A stretch of DNA of 64,000 nt from Cellvibrionales bacterium UBA4451 (GCA_002390285.1 DGPB01000011.1:1-64000), one strand, 5' to 3'. Positions 1 through 9,860 are shown, counted from the first letter of the stretch. Program-made: numbers and translations. Notes: a model not told the origin generated them from the letters alone.

Positions 1-462
1 ATCGCTTACTCGATGGGCTTTCCCTAACTTGCTAGATTCCTCTGTCACCAGATCTTTCAGCAAGTAACTTTCTATAGCCTCCTCCACATCATCAGGCAAC
101 TTAAAGCCGTCTCCACCGAAAAATTTGATGCCATTATCATAATAAGGGTTGTGCGAGGCGCTGATCACAATGCCCGCCTGAGCACGAAAAGTTCGGGTGA
201 GATAGGCAATTGCCGGCGTCGGCATGGGCCCAAGTAACGCAACATCAACGCCGGCGGCGATCAACCCCGCTTGCAGCGCAGACTCAAACATATACCCGGA
301 CACCCGAGTATCTTTTCCCATCAGGATCAGCTTCCGGCCTTTCGTCTGCTCACTGAACACCTTACCGGCAGCCCAGCCCAGCTTCAGCACGAAGTCTGCA
401 GTAATGGGGCTAGTGCCGACTCGACCACGAATTCCATCTGTGCCAAAAAAACGTCTACCCAT
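1..462 (-). CDS. glmM: Phosphoglucosamine mutase, N-terminal part (cut by window edge)
   Basis: GlmM converts glucosamine-6-phosphate to glucosamine-1-phosphate for UDP-GlcNAc, peptidoglycan and LPS synthesis in the cytosol. The first 154 codons are present; the rest lies beyond position 1. Seen directly: the N-terminal MGRRFFGTDGIRG signature of the family and the phosphoserine loop ISASHNP, with the catalytic Ser at residue 103 (Ser102 in E. coli). The ATG at 462 lies 8 nt inside the end of folP, so the two genes are probably translationally coupled, as in other gammaproteobacteria where ftsH-folP-glmM form a run. Identification is firm; only the C-terminal domains cannot be judged. Confidence 0.96.
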   Translation of the reverse strand, partial: MGRRFFGTDGIRGRVGTSPITADFVLKLGWAAGKVFSEQTKGRKLILMGKDTRVSGYMFESALQAGLIAAGVDVALLGPMPTPAIAYLTRTFRAQAGIVISASHNPYYDNGIKFFGGDGFKLPDDVEEAIESYLLKDLVTEESSKLGKAHRVSD

Positions 463-1303
463 CTTTTCGTTCCTCAACAGCATTCATTATTTTCAACATA
501 TCTACGGTAGCAGCCACATCATGGACCCGAAGAATTGCAGCCCCCTGCTGAGCAGCAAGCATGGCCAATGCCACACTACCAACCAGGCGTTGATTCACGG
601 GCTTATTGAGAATTTCACCAATCATGGATTTTCGTGATACCCCCACCAACAACGGAAAGCCCAGCGCACTCAGATCTGATATAGCGCGAAACAAGGTTAG
701 ATTGTGCTCCAGAGTCTTACCAAAGCCAAACCCGGGATCCAGTACAATTTTGCAGCGATCAATCCCTGCATCCTCACAGGCATGAGCACGGGCCAGTAGA
801 AAATCGCTGACCTCTGCCACCACATCCTGATAACGGGGGCTCTGCTGCATAATCTTCGGCTCTCCAGCCATATGCACAAGGCAAACAGGAAGGTCCGTTG
901 AGACAGCCGCCTCTAAGGCACCATCGCGCTGCAGAGCACGCACATCATTAATCATCGATGCTCCGGCGCTCGCTGACGCCTGAATAACCTCTGGAGTACT
1001 CGTATCCACTGAAACCGGCACATCAAAACGTGCGGCAATAGCCTCTACAATAGAAACCACCCTATCCAGCTCTTCATCAACAGCCACTATCGCTGAGCCC
1101 GGGCGAGTTGACTCTCCACCCACATCAATAATATCAGCGCCCTCAGCCAGAAATGCCTCCACGTGCTTCAGTACCCGAGACAGATCCAGACAGCCGCTAC
1201 TGCCATAGAGCTGGCCGCCATCGGAAAAAGAGTCTGGAGTAGCGTTAAGCACCGCCATAATACAAGGAGAGGAAAGGTCGAGCTGGTACGGACCGAGGTT
1301 CAT
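455..1303 (-). CDS. folP: Dihydropteroate synthase
   Basis: Condenses 6-hydroxymethyl-dihydropterin pyrophosphate with p-aminobenzoate to dihydropteroate in folate synthesis; it is the sulfonamide target. The 282-residue length is normal. Family signatures visible are MAVLNATPDSFSDGG near residue 16-30 (pterin/pyrophosphate loop), DVGGESTRPG near 61-70, and the DPGFGFGKT and GVSRKSMIG blocks in the second half. It lies between ftsH and glmM, same strand, 84 bp after ftsH and overlapping glmM by 8 nt. A GC-rich hairpin separates it from ftsH, so it may be partly uncoupled from heat-shock or ftsH transcription. Confidence 0.97.
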   Translation of the reverse strand: MNLGPYQLDLSSPCIMAVLNATPDSFSDGGQLYGSSGCLDLSRVLKHVEAFLAEGADIIDVGGESTRPGSAIVAVDEELDRVVSIVEAIAARFDVPVSVDTSTPEVIQASASAGASMINDVRALQRDGALEAAVSTDLPVCLVHMAGEPKIMQQSPRYQDVVAEVSDFLLARAHACEDAGIDRCKIVLDPGFGFGKTLEHNLTLFRAISDLSALGFPLLVGVSRKSMIGEILNKPVNQRLVGSVALAMLAAQQGAAILRVHDVAATVDMLKIMNAVEERKDG

Positions 1304-1358
1304 CTAAAATCCCGGAAAAAGTGACATAAAGTAAAGTAATTCATCGAAACGAAACAAC

Positions 1359-1380
1359 CCCCCGGCACTGAGGCCGGGGG
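1359..1380 (-). terminator. GC hairpin between ftsH and folP
   Basis: An 8-bp perfect stem CCCCCGGC/GCCGGGGG with a 6-nt loop lies 7 nt after the ftsH stop codon. On the minus strand it is followed by GGTTGTTTCG, a poor U-run. It is therefore a weak or partial terminator, or an mRNA 3'-end stabiliser, between ftsH and folP. Confidence 0.55.
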
Positions 1381-1386
1381 ATAGAG

Positions 1387-3300
1387 TTAGTGTTCTTTAG
1401 CAGGGCCGCCCACAGCGCCCCTATCATCAGAATCACCTTTTTCCTGACCACCGGGCCGGCTACCAAAATCCTCATCACGCCAATCGTGAGGTGGCCGCAC
1501 AGGACGACGTGACATCAAATCGTCCACTTGGTCTGAATCAATGGTTTCATATTCCATCAATGCATCCTTCATAGCATGGAGGATATCCATATTATCTTTC
1601 AGGATTTTCACTGAGCGAGCGTAGCAATCGTCCAGCATCCTACGTACTTCAATATCAATTTCCCTGGCAGTATCTTCGGAGTAAGTGGATTGCCCCGCTC
1701 CAGGCATCTGGGACTCTTCCTCCCCATACATCACTGGCCCCATTTTGTCAGACAGCCCCCAACGCACCACCATATTACGCGCCATCTGAGTGGCTCGCTC
1801 AATATCATTGGAAGCACCCGTAGTGACGCCATCAGGACCATGAATCAACTCTTCAGCGATCCGCCCACCAAACAGGCTACACAACTGGCTGTCAAGCTGA
1901 CGCTTGCTGAAGCTATATTTATCTTCCTCTGGCAAAAACTGGGTCACTCCCAGCGCCCTGCCACGGGGAATAATTGAGACTTTATGTACGGGGTCGTGCT
2001 CCGGTACAGACCGACCAATAATGGCATGGCCAGCCTCATGGTAAGCCGTATTTTCCTTTTCTTTCGCCGACATCGCCAAGGAGCGACGCTCGGCTCCCAT
2101 CATGATTTTGTCACGTGCTTTCTCAAACTCTTCCATGGTCACAATGCGCTTATTGGCTCGAGCCGCAACCAAAGAAGCCTCGTTGATCAGGTTGGCCAAA
2201 TCGGCACCAGAGAAGCCGGGGGTGCCCCGCGCCACAATACCGAGGTCAACTTTTTCATCCAAAGGCACCTTCCGCGCATGCACTTTCAATATCTGCTCAC
2301 GCCCACGAATGTCTGGTAAACCTACATATACCTGGCGATCAAAACGACCGGGGCGCAGCAATGCCTTATCGAGCACATCGGGCCTGTTCGTGGCAGCAAT
2401 GACAATAACCCCTTCATTTCCTTCAAAACCATCCATTTCTACCAGCAGCTGATTCAAGGTCTGCTCACGCTCGTCGTTACCGCCACCATAACCACCGCCA
2501 CGATGACGACCCACAGCATCCAGCTCATCGATAAAGATAATACAGGGAGACTGTTTTTTGGCCTGATCAAACATATCTCGAACACGAGAGGCGCCCACAC
2601 CGACAAACATTTCTACAAAATCAGAACCGGAAATAGAAAAAAACGGTACCTTGGCTTCGCCCGCAATGGCTTTGGCAAGGAGTGTTTTACCGGTCCCGGG
2701 CGGGCCCACCATCAACACACCTTGTGGTATGCGGCCACCGAGACGCTGAAAACGAGAAGGATCTCGCAGGAAGTCCACCAGTTCATGGACATCTTCTTTT
2801 GCCTCATCAACACCAGCCACATCAGCAAAGGTGGTACTGATTTGATCTTCACCCAATAATCGAGCCTTACTTTTACCAAAAGCCATGGGGCCACCACGAC
2901 CACCGCCGCCCCCACCCTGCATCTGACGCATAAAGAACATAAAAATGGCCAGAATTAGCAATATAGGGAAAGAGGCCACCAATAACTGAGTCCACAGACT
3001 CTGTGTCTCTGGCTCCTGCCCTACAACTTCGACGTTATTATTGAGCAAGTCTGTCATCAAACCAGAGTCAGGCGCATCTGGGCGAGTCGTTTTGAACATA
3101 CTGCCATCAGCGCGCTTCCCTTCGACAGTAGTGGGCCCTTGAAGAACCACACTGTCAACACGACCAGTTTGTACTTCTTCAATAAAAGAAGAATAACTGA
3201 TGCTCTTATCCTGAGCAGGAGGACTGAAATTCTGGAATACTGACAGCAACACCGCGGCAATAATCAGCCACAACACAAGATTTTTCGCCATGTCGTTCAA
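1387..3300 (-). CDS. ftsH: ATP-dependent zinc metalloprotease FtsH
   Basis: Inner-membrane AAA+ protease that degrades misassembled membrane proteins and regulators such as LpxC and sigma-32. Order in the 637 residues: TM1 about 7-23, periplasmic domain, TM2 about 107-124, glycine-rich linker 129-137, Walker A GPPGTGKT 199-206, Walker B IIFIDE 254-259, second region of homology about 304-320, zinc site HEAGH 421-425. The start is TTG at 3300: GAGG lies 8 nt upstream, and the resulting MNDMAKNL matches the MSDMAKNL start of E. coli FtsH. The in-frame ATG at 3291 is too far from the ribosome site. It follows rlmE on the same strand (81 bp gap), the usual pairing. Confidence 0.98.
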   Translation of the reverse strand: MNDMAKNLVLWLIIAAVLLSVFQNFSPPAQDKSISYSSFIEEVQTGRVDSVVLQGPTTVEGKRADGSMFKTTRPDAPDSGLMTDLLNNNVEVVGQEPETQSLWTQLLVASFPILLILAIFMFFMRQMQGGGGGGRGGPMAFGKSKARLLGEDQISTTFADVAGVDEAKEDVHELVDFLRDPSRFQRLGGRIPQGVLMVGPPGTGKTLLAKAIAGEAKVPFFSISGSDFVEMFVGVGASRVRDMFDQAKKQSPCIIFIDELDAVGRHRGGGYGGGNDEREQTLNQLLVEMDGFEGNEGVIVIAATNRPDVLDKALLRPGRFDRQVYVGLPDIRGREQILKVHARKVPLDEKVDLGIVARGTPGFSGADLANLINEASLVAARANKRIVTMEEFEKARDKIMMGAERRSLAMSAKEKENTAYHEAGHAIIGRSVPEHDPVHKVSIIPRGRALGVTQFLPEEDKYSFSKRQLDSQLCSLFGGRIAEELIHGPDGVTTGASNDIERATQMARNMVVRWGLSDKMGPVMYGEEESQMPGAGQSTYSEDTAREIDIEVRRMLDDCYARSVKILKDNMDILHAMKDALMEYETIDSDQVDDLMSRRPVRPPHDWRDEDFGSRPGGQEKGDSDDRGAVGGPAKEH

Positions 3301-3381
3301 GTAAATATCCTCATCTGATACACCACCGACTATCAGCAGTATTATTGGGCTGCGTCACAATGGCAAACCCAGTTAAATTAA

Positions 3382-4008
3382 TTAATCCTGACGCTTTAAC
3401 CCTTTGGCCACCAAGTAAACCTCTCGAGACCGAGGTCGTGAAGCATCGGGCTTGCGCGTCACCACACGCTGAAATCTACCCCTCACCTGATGTAGAAGTT
3501 CGTCAAATCCCTCTCCATGGAACACTTTGGCAACAAAATCGCCGTCAGGTTTCAATATTTGACAGGCTAAATCCAGTGCCAGCTCAACCAAATACATAGC
3601 CTTGGGTTGATCCACCGCCCTCATACCACTCATATTGGGGGCCATATCCGAAATTACAAGGTCTGCAAGATTGTCACCAAGCGCATCAAGAATCTCTTTT
3701 AGCACCGACTCCTCAGTGAAATCTCCCTGCACAAAATCAACGCCGGCGATACTATCCATCAGTAAAATATCGGAAGCCACCACACGGCCCTTATTGCCCA
3801 CCAACTTTACCGCCACCTGCGACCAACCACCAGGTGCTGCGCCCAAATCGACGACTGTCATGCAAGGCTGAAACAAGCGGTCTTTGTTGTCCAGTTCGAT
3901 CAATTTGTAGCTGGCACGAGAACGATAACCCTCCTGCTGGGAGCGTTTTACGTATTGGTCACTATTATGTTCCTGCAACCAACGCTGGCTGCTCTTTGAG
4001 CGTCCCAT
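3382..4008 (-). CDS. rlmE: 23S rRNA (uridine-2552 2'-O)-methyltransferase
   Basis: RlmE (FtsJ/RrmJ) uses S-adenosylmethionine to methylate U2552 of the large-subunit rRNA during late assembly. Of its 208 residues the SAM-binding motif VVDLGAAPGGWSQVA is obvious, followed by VISDMAPNMSG and KVFHGEGFDEL, which carry the K-D-K-E catalytic residues of the family. I chose ATG 4008 (MGRSKSSQRWLQEH); a GTG two codons upstream (4014) is possible but has no ribosome site. It is divergent from yhbY and directly upstream of ftsH, as in most gammaproteobacteria. Confidence 0.96.
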   Translation of the reverse strand: MGRSKSSQRWLQEHNSDQYVKRSQQEGYRSRASYKLIELDNKDRLFQPCMTVVDLGAAPGGWSQVAVKLVGNKGRVVASDILLMDSIAGVDFVQGDFTEESVLKEILDALGDNLADLVISDMAPNMSGMRAVDQPKAMYLVELALDLACQILKPDGDFVAKVFHGEGFDELLHQVRGRFQRVVTRKPDASRPRSREVYLVAKGLKRQD

Positions 4009-4188
4009 ATCCACCTATTACCTGAGGCCAACCTACACATTGCCCCACAACCAAATTTTAACGTGTTACTATTTTTACCACAGCTAAATTCGCTTAAACC
4101 CAGCAATTATAAGAGCCTTAGGCAAATATTAGCGCATAGATACCGTATTCAGGATAGAATGCGTGCCGTTTTGAAGGGTAGCTATTCT

Positions 4189-4491
4189 ATGACACTTTCC
4201 AATAATGACAAAAAACACCTGCGACGATTGGGTCACAACCTGAATCCCGTTGTTACTGTTGCTGGAAACGGTTTAAGTGAAAATGTACTGACTGAAATCG
4301 ACCGCGCACTCAGCGATCACGAGCTAATCAAAGTAAAGTTGGCTGTGGGCGACAATGAAACCAAGCAACAAGTCATTGGCACTATATGCGAGAAGCTTCG
4401 AGCTGAAGCCGTACAATCCATTGGCCATATCGTGTTGCTACTGAGAAAAGCCGACAAACCAAACCCCCGGTTATCCAATCTGCTCCGATAG
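4189..4491 (+). CDS. yhbY: YhbY-type CRM-domain RNA-binding protein
   Basis: A 100-residue single CRM-domain protein that binds pre-50S particles. Seen: LRRLGHNLNPVVTVAGNGLS near the N-terminus, then HELIKVK and the loop between helices typical of YhbY. The open frame runs upstream to 4063, but residues before MTLSNNDKK do not fit the family, so the ATG at 4189 is preferred. It is divergent from rlmE (180 bp between starts) and convergent with greA. The gene is commonly found in exactly this gap. Confidence 0.92.
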   Translation: MTLSNNDKKHLRRLGHNLNPVVTVAGNGLSENVLTEIDRALSDHELIKVKLAVGDNETKQQVIGTICEKLRAEAVQSIGHIVLLLRKADKPNPRLSNLLR

Positions 4492-4633
4492 ACCATATCT
4501 ACCATTCACAAGAGAAAAACTCGAATAAATGGTTCGGATAAATAGACTGATACTGGGAGCCACGGTTTTATACAGAAAATTAGCTCGCCATCACTTTCAA
4601 CACAAACCCGATACCCAGTGAATTGTTCAAACG

Positions 4634-5110
4634 CTACAAATGCTTCACATCATCAATTTCATATTCGACCTCTCCAGAGGGCGTTTTAACCACAACCTCA
4701 TCACCAACCTCCTTCCCAATCAATGCTCTGGCAATGGGGGACTGGTAGGAAATTTTATTGGCTTTTACGTCCGACTCATCATCGCCAACAATTTTATAGG
4801 TTACTGTTTCATCGGTTTCCAAATTAATAATGTTGACGGTGCAACCAAAGATGACCTTGCTCCCTTCCTTGATTGCGCTAATATCAATAATCTGGGCATG
4901 GCTAAGCTTGCCTTCAATGTCCTGAACACGACCTTCAGCAAATCCCTGCTGCTCACGAGCAGCGTGATACTCCGCATTTTCCTTAAGATCACCGTGCGCC
5001 CGAGCTTCAGCGATAGCAGCAACAATCCGCGGACGCTCCACTTTTTTTAGGTTATCCAGTTCCTGGCGCAGACTTTCTGCCCCCTCCACAGTCATTGGTA
5101 TTTTTTGCAT
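4634..5110 (-). CDS. greA: Transcription elongation factor GreA
   Basis: GreA enters the RNA polymerase secondary channel and stimulates cleavage of backtracked transcripts. The 158-residue length is standard: N-terminal antiparallel coiled coil (residues about 7-75, containing the acidic tip) and C-terminal FKBP-like domain ending EYEIDDVKHL. The ATG at 5110 shares its A with the stop of carB (TGATG) and is preceded by GGAGG, so it should be coupled to carB translation. A TTG one codon upstream is less likely. It is the last gene of the dapB-carA-carB-greA run. Confidence 0.97.
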   Translation of the reverse strand: MQKIPMTVEGAESLRQELDNLKKVERPRIVAAIAEARAHGDLKENAEYHAAREQQGFAEGRVQDIEGKLSHAQIIDISAIKEGSKVIFGCTVNIINLETDETVTYKIVGDDESDVKANKISYQSPIARALIGKEVGDEVVVKTPSGEVEYEIDDVKHL

Positions 5111-8100
5111 CAACCGTTCCTCCGATGAAGATCCTGCAGACGATGGACCTTAATCTCACCGCCTTGCTTCAAGGCCATACAAACCGCTTCGCCACCAGCC
5201 AAGGTGGTAGTGTAATAAACGCCGTGCTGCTCTGCACTGGAGCGAATAGTCGCAGAGTCAGCAATCGCCTGGCGACCTTCGGTAGTATTAACAATCAGAT
5301 CAATTTTATCGTTCTTAATCATATCCACAATATGGGGACGACCCTCCTGGACCTTATTGACCAGCTCCACTTCCAGCCCGGCCTTTTCAAGGACCCTGGC
5401 CGTTCCCTGAGTGGCAACCAACTTAAAGCCAGCTGCCAGCAAACTTTGGGCCACATCGGCAATGCCCGCCTTATCCGGCTCACGAACACTGAGAAATGCA
5501 GTCCCGGATGTGGGTATTGGGTCACTGGCACCTAATTCTGCCTTGGCATAGGCCTCGGCAAAGGTATCACCTACACCCATAGCCTCACCGGTAGATTTCA
5601 TTTCTGGCCCAAGAATCGGGTCAATACCGGGGAATTTATTAAAGGGCAGTACCGCTTCTTTTACACTGAAATAGCTGGGAATTATTTCTTTGGTGAAGCC
5701 CTGCTCTTCAAGAGTGACACCGGCCATGCAACGAGCTGCCACCTTCGCCAATGAAGTTCCGATACATTTAGACACAAAGGGAACCGTTCGGGAGGCACGA
5801 GGATTAACTTCAATCACATAGATTTTTTCATCTTGCCAAGCCAACTGCACATTCATCAGACCTTTCACTTTTAGCTCAACCGCCATCGCTTTCACGACAG
5901 CACGCATTTCATCCTGAACATCTGCCGGTAAACTATAAGGGGGCAGTGCACAGGCAGAATCACCAGAATGAATACCCGCTTGCTCAATGTGCTGCATGAT
6001 CGCGCCGATGACCACATCATTGCCATCAGAAACTGCATCAATATCCACTTCGACTGCAGAGGAAAGAAAGTAGTCCAGCAATACTGGCGTATCATCAGAC
6101 ACATGAACAGCCTCACGCATATAGCGCGCCAACTCTTCTTCCTTATAAACAATCTCCATCGCTCGACCACCCAGCACATAGGAGGGCCGTACCACTAATG
6201 GATAACCGATACTGGCCGCAGCACCTACCGCCTCTTCTGCAGAACGAACAATCGCATTGGGGGGCTGCAACAAATCCAGCTTATGGATCATTTGCTGGAA
6301 GCGCTCACGATCTTCTGCCCGATCAATCGCATCTGGAGTCGTACCAATAATAGGTACACCTTCAGCTTCCAATGCCCGGGCAAGTTTCAGTGGTGTCTGA
6401 CCACCAAACTGAACAATGACACCCTTCGGCTTTTCTATATGGACTATTTCTAGCACGTCTTCCAGTGTGACCGGTTCAAAATACAAGCGGTCAGAGGTGT
6501 CATAATCTGTGGAAACGGTTTCGGGGTTACAGTTGACCATAATGGTCTCATAACCGTCTTCACGCATCGCCAACGCAGCATGTACACAGCAGTAGTCGAA
6601 CTCAATGCCCTGACCAATACGATTGGGGCCCCCGCCGAGCACCAAAATCTTATCTCTATCCGAAGGCTGTGACTCACACTCCTCTTCATAGGTAGAGTAC
6701 ATATAAGCAGTCGCCGTTGAGAATTCAGCTGCACAGGTGTCAACCCGCTTGAATACAGGACGAATACCGACGGACTGACGTTTTTCTCTCACCGTTTTTT
6801 CATCCGTATTCAGCAAGACTGATAATCGTTTATCAGAGAAGCCCTTACGCTTGAGACGAAACAGGCGATCAGCATCAAGACTTCCCAGCGATAGGTCATC
6901 CAGGCTAATTTCGTCACGGATAATGTCTTCAATCTGCGCCAAAAACCAAGGGTCAATGGCTGAAAGCTTATAGACGTCATCCACAGACATACCTGCTCGA
7001 AAAGCATCGCCCACATACCAGATACGCTCGGAGCCCGGCTCCCTGAGCTGCTGGCGAAGCTCAATCATGCCCTCTTCAGTACTAACGTCCACCCGAGGCT
7101 CAAAACCTGCAGAGTCGACCTCCAAACCACGAAGTGCCTTGTGCAGTGATTCCTGAAAAGTGCGACCAATGGCCATCACCTCACCCACTGATTTCATCTG
7201 AGTCGTCAGCTTGGCATTGGCCTGATTAAATTTCTCAAAAGCAAATCGTGGAATCTTGGTCACCACGTAATCAATGCTCGGCTCAAACGACGCTGGAGTA
7301 GCACCGTCAGTAATATCATTTTGCAACTCATCGAGGGTGTAACCCACGGCCAGCTTTGCCGCCACTTTGGCAATAGGAAAACCTGTTGCCTTGGACGCCA
7401 AAGCTGAGGAGCGAGATACCCGAGGGTTCATCTCAATAACGACTAAACGACCATCTTCAGGGTTAACCGCAAATTGCACATTAGACCCGCCGGTCTCAAC
7501 ACCAATTTCACGCAGCACCGCAATGGATGCATTCCGCATAATCTGGTATTCCTTGTCAGTCAAGGTCTGAGCGGGGGCCACAGTAATAGAATCACCCGTG
7601 TGCACACCCATTGGGTCCAGATTTTCAATGGCGCAAATGATGATGCAGTTGTCATTTTTGTCTCGCACCACCTCCATTTCATATTCTTTCCAGCCGATCA
7701 GAGATTCATCGATCAGCAACTCATTGGTAGGCGATAAATCAAGTCCGCGCTGGCAAATATCTACAAATTCTTCACGGTTGTAGGCAATACCACCACCCGA
7801 CCCGCCCATGGTGAACGAGGGTCGAATAATACAGGGATAGCCAAAACGATCTGGCGCTTGAAGCGCTTCTTCGAGGCTATGGACGATGACTGAATCCGCT
7901 GTATTTAGGCCAATCTTCTTCATCGCCTTATCAAAACGACTACGATCCTCCGCCTTATCAATAGCATCCTGGTCGGCGCCGATCATATCGACACCAAATT
8001 TTTCCAACACACCTTCACGCGCCAGATCCAGAGCACAGTTGAGTGCTGTTTGCCCCCCCATAGTCGGAAGCAATGCATCCGGGCGCTCTTCCTCAATAAT

Positions 8101-8328
8101 TTTTGCCACAGTTCGCCATTCCACCGGCTCAATATAGGTAGCATCGGCCATGGAGGGGTCTGTCATTATCGTGGCAGGATTGGAGTTCACCAGAATAACC
8201 CGGTAACCCTCTTCCCGTAGCGCTTTACAAGCCTGGGCGCCAGAGTAGTCAAACTCACAAGCCTGACCAATGACAATGGGGCCGGCACCGAGGATTAGAA
8301 TACTTTTGATATCAGTTCTTTTTGGCAT
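5110..8328 (-). CDS. carB: Carbamoyl-phosphate synthase large chain
   Basis: Makes carbamoyl phosphate from bicarbonate, ATP and CarA-derived ammonia for arginine and pyrimidine synthesis. The 1072 residues contain the two homologous ATP-grasp halves; both show the GGGPNRIGQ / GAGPIVIGQ nucleotide loops and EVNPRASRTVPF / EMNPRVSRSSAL motifs. The C-terminal MGS-like allosteric domain follows (about 940-1072, ATQGTA and NTTEG). No clear ribosome-binding site precedes the ATG at 8328, and a 184-bp gap in which I recognise nothing separates it from carA. The stop overlaps the greA start. Confidence 0.98.
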   Translation of the reverse strand: MPKRTDIKSILILGAGPIVIGQACEFDYSGAQACKALREEGYRVILVNSNPATIMTDPSMADATYIEPVEWRTVAKIIEEERPDALLPTMGGQTALNCALDLAREGVLEKFGVDMIGADQDAIDKAEDRSRFDKAMKKIGLNTADSVIVHSLEEALQAPDRFGYPCIIRPSFTMGGSGGGIAYNREEFVDICQRGLDLSPTNELLIDESLIGWKEYEMEVVRDKNDNCIIICAIENLDPMGVHTGDSITVAPAQTLTDKEYQIMRNASIAVLREIGVETGGSNVQFAVNPEDGRLVVIEMNPRVSRSSALASKATGFPIAKVAAKLAVGYTLDELQNDITDGATPASFEPSIDYVVTKIPRFAFEKFNQANAKLTTQMKSVGEVMAIGRTFQESLHKALRGLEVDSAGFEPRVDVSTEEGMIELRQQLREPGSERIWYVGDAFRAGMSVDDVYKLSAIDPWFLAQIEDIIRDEISLDDLSLGSLDADRLFRLKRKGFSDKRLSVLLNTDEKTVREKRQSVGIRPVFKRVDTCAAEFSTATAYMYSTYEEECESQPSDRDKILVLGGGPNRIGQGIEFDYCCVHAALAMREDGYETIMVNCNPETVSTDYDTSDRLYFEPVTLEDVLEIVHIEKPKGVIVQFGGQTPLKLARALEAEGVPIIGTTPDAIDRAEDRERFQQMIHKLDLLQPPNAIVRSAEEAVGAAASIGYPLVVRPSYVLGGRAMEIVYKEEELARYMREAVHVSDDTPVLLDYFLSSAVEVDIDAVSDGNDVVIGAIMQHIEQAGIHSGDSACALPPYSLPADVQDEMRAVVKAMAVELKVKGLMNVQLAWQDEKIYVIEVNPRASRTVPFVSKCIGTSLAKVAARCMAGVTLEEQGFTKEIIPSYFSVKEAVLPFNKFPGIDPILGPEMKSTGEAMGVGDTFAEAYAKAELGASDPIPTSGTAFLSVREPDKAGIADVAQSLLAAGFKLVATQGTARVLEKAGLEVELVNKVQEGRPHIVDMIKNDKIDLIVNTTEGRQAIADSATIRSSAEQHGVYYTTTLAGGEAVCMALKQGGEIKVHRLQDLHRRNG

Positions 8329-8512
8329 AAGTTATCGTTAATTCAGGCTTGTCGCCGTTATCTTTCTAGGTTTGACGCCACACACTTGGTGCAGGCCGTT
8401 CTTCATAATACACCAGGTTTTCGTCTATCCAACCCAGGCCTCTATTTCTAGCACGTTCTATTTTAGAACCCTATATTCAAAATTCTCTACCCAAAAGCTG
8501 GGCAGAAGCTCA

Positions 8513-9658
8513 TCACGCTTCAGATCGACGAGCTTGGATCAATTCAAAAAAGTGGTCAAATAAGGGGGCAGCATCGTGTGGCCCTGGGCTGGCTTCAGGA
8601 TGACCTTGAAAACTGAAGGCTGGCTTATCTGTACGATGAATACCCTGCAATGATTTATCAAATAACGAACAGTGCGTTGCACGCAAGTTCGTAGGTAACG
8701 ACTTCTCGTCCACAGCAAAGCCATGATTTTGACTGGTAATCAGTACAGCACCAGTATCAAGGTTTTTCACCGGATGGTTCGCACCATGATGACCAAACTT
8801 CATTTTTACTGTTTTAGCACCACTGGCTAGCGCCAATAGCTGATGACCCAAACAAATACCAAACACGGGAATATCTGTTAATAAGATTTGCTGAATAGCC
8901 TCAATTGCGTAGTCACAGGGCTCCGGATCTCCGGGGCCATTGGACAAGAAAACACCATCTGGATTCATTGCCAACACATTGGCTGCTGGCGTCTTAGCTG
9001 GAACGACAATAAGCTCGGCGCCGCGATCTACAAGCATTCGCAAAATATTTCGCTTGGCTCCAAAGTCATAGGCGACCACCTTATAAGGTTTCTCTGCTGG
9101 CTGCGTATAGCCTACATCTAACGCCCAACTGCCTTCCTGCCACTCGTATACGTTCTGAGTTGTTACCTCTTTAGCGAGGTCCACCCCTTTCAAGCCAGAA
9201 AACTCACGAGCAACCGCTAATGCCTTCTCCTCATCCACCTCACCGGCCATCAGGCAGCCGCTTTGCGCACCTTTTTCACGAAGAATTCGGGTCAACTTTC
9301 GAGTATCAATGTCGGCAATACCAAGAATATTATTAGCCTTTAGGTAGCTATCTAAATTCTGCTGAGAGCGAAAATTACTCGCCATTAAAGGCAAGTCTCT
9401 GATCACCAACCCTGCGGCCCAGATACGACTAGACTCTTCATCTTCAGTATTGATACCGGTGTTACCGATATGAGGGTAGGTAAGTGTAACGATCTGACGA
9501 GCGTAAGATGGATCAGTCAATATTTCTTGGTAACCGGTCAACGCTGTATTGAATACCACTTCGCCACTGGAAATGCCTTCAGCACCAATAGCAATGCCCT
9601 TAAAAATAGTACCGTCCTCAAGTACGAGAATGGCGGACCGATGGGTATCGGTATTCAA
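8513..9658 (-). CDS. carA: Carbamoyl-phosphate synthase small (glutaminase) chain
   Basis: Class I glutamine amidotransferase subunit that feeds ammonia to CarB. The 381 residues comprise the N-terminal CPSase_sm domain (about 8-140) and the GATase domain with nucleophile Cys269 in FGICLGHQ and the His-x-Glu of FQGHPEASPGP. The start is TTG at 9658, supported by GAGGAG 6-7 nt upstream; no suitable ATG lies nearby. Upstream sit an arginine-rich leader frame and an intrinsic terminator (see 9730-9889), so carA expression is probably controlled by attenuation. Confidence 0.96.
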   Translation of the reverse strand: MNTDTHRSAILVLEDGTIFKGIAIGAEGISSGEVVFNTALTGYQEILTDPSYARQIVTLTYPHIGNTGINTEDEESSRIWAAGLVIRDLPLMASNFRSQQNLDSYLKANNILGIADIDTRKLTRILREKGAQSGCLMAGEVDEEKALAVAREFSGLKGVDLAKEVTTQNVYEWQEGSWALDVGYTQPAEKPYKVVAYDFGAKRNILRMLVDRGAELIVVPAKTPAANVLAMNPDGVFLSNGPGDPEPCDYAIEAIQQILLTDIPVFGICLGHQLLALASGAKTVKMKFGHHGANHPVKNLDTGAVLITSQNHGFAVDEKSLPTNLRATHCSLFDKSLQGIHRTDKPAFSFQGHPEASPGPHDAAPLFDHFFELIQARRSEA

Positions 9659-9729
9659 TTCAATCTCCTCAACTTAACAACAGATGCCAGCTTCTCAGAG
9701 GCTGCCGCGAACAAAGCGGGATCAATGCC

Positions 9730-9834
9730 TCAGTTTTGCCAACAACAGACTATAAAAAAGCGAGATGAAACCGTACGTCTCACCTCGCTTCCTAATCCTC
9801 TACCGCGCCATGTCCCTCTATGTTTACGGAGCAT
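9730..9834 (-). CDS. Putative arginine-rich leader peptide of carA
   Basis: A 34-codon frame starting ATG 9834, about 20 nt after the predicted transcription start. Seven of the 34 residues are arginine (positions 3, 6, 10, 12, 19, 20, 25), with an Arg-Arg pair just before the terminator hairpin that the frame overlaps. The ribosome site is weak (CTGGTGTG). A three-codon Met-Ala-Arg frame behind AGAGGG also lies inside it (ATG at about 9811). Arg codons in a leader that overlaps a terminator upstream of an arginine-pathway gene suggest charged-tRNA-Arg sensing. That function is inferred from layout, not from homology. Confidence 0.55.
   Translation of the reverse strand: MLRKHRGTWRGRGLGSEVRRTVSSRFFIVCCWQN
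9754..9790 (-). terminator. Intrinsic terminator / attenuator in carA leader
   Basis: On the minus strand AAGCGAGGTGAGAC and GTTTCATCTCGCTT form a continuous 14-bp stem (two G-U pairs) around a 5-nt loop, followed by a T-run. It lies 95 nt before the carA start and about 65 nt after the predicted promoter, so it should stop carA transcription unless disrupted. Confidence 0.8.
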
Positions 9835-9860
9835 CACACACCAGTAGAAACTAACCAAAC

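Noticed and set aside
3301..3381. Heat-shock promoter before ftsH
   Set aside because: A CCCAATAAT -10-like element is present, but no CTTGAA at the right distance.
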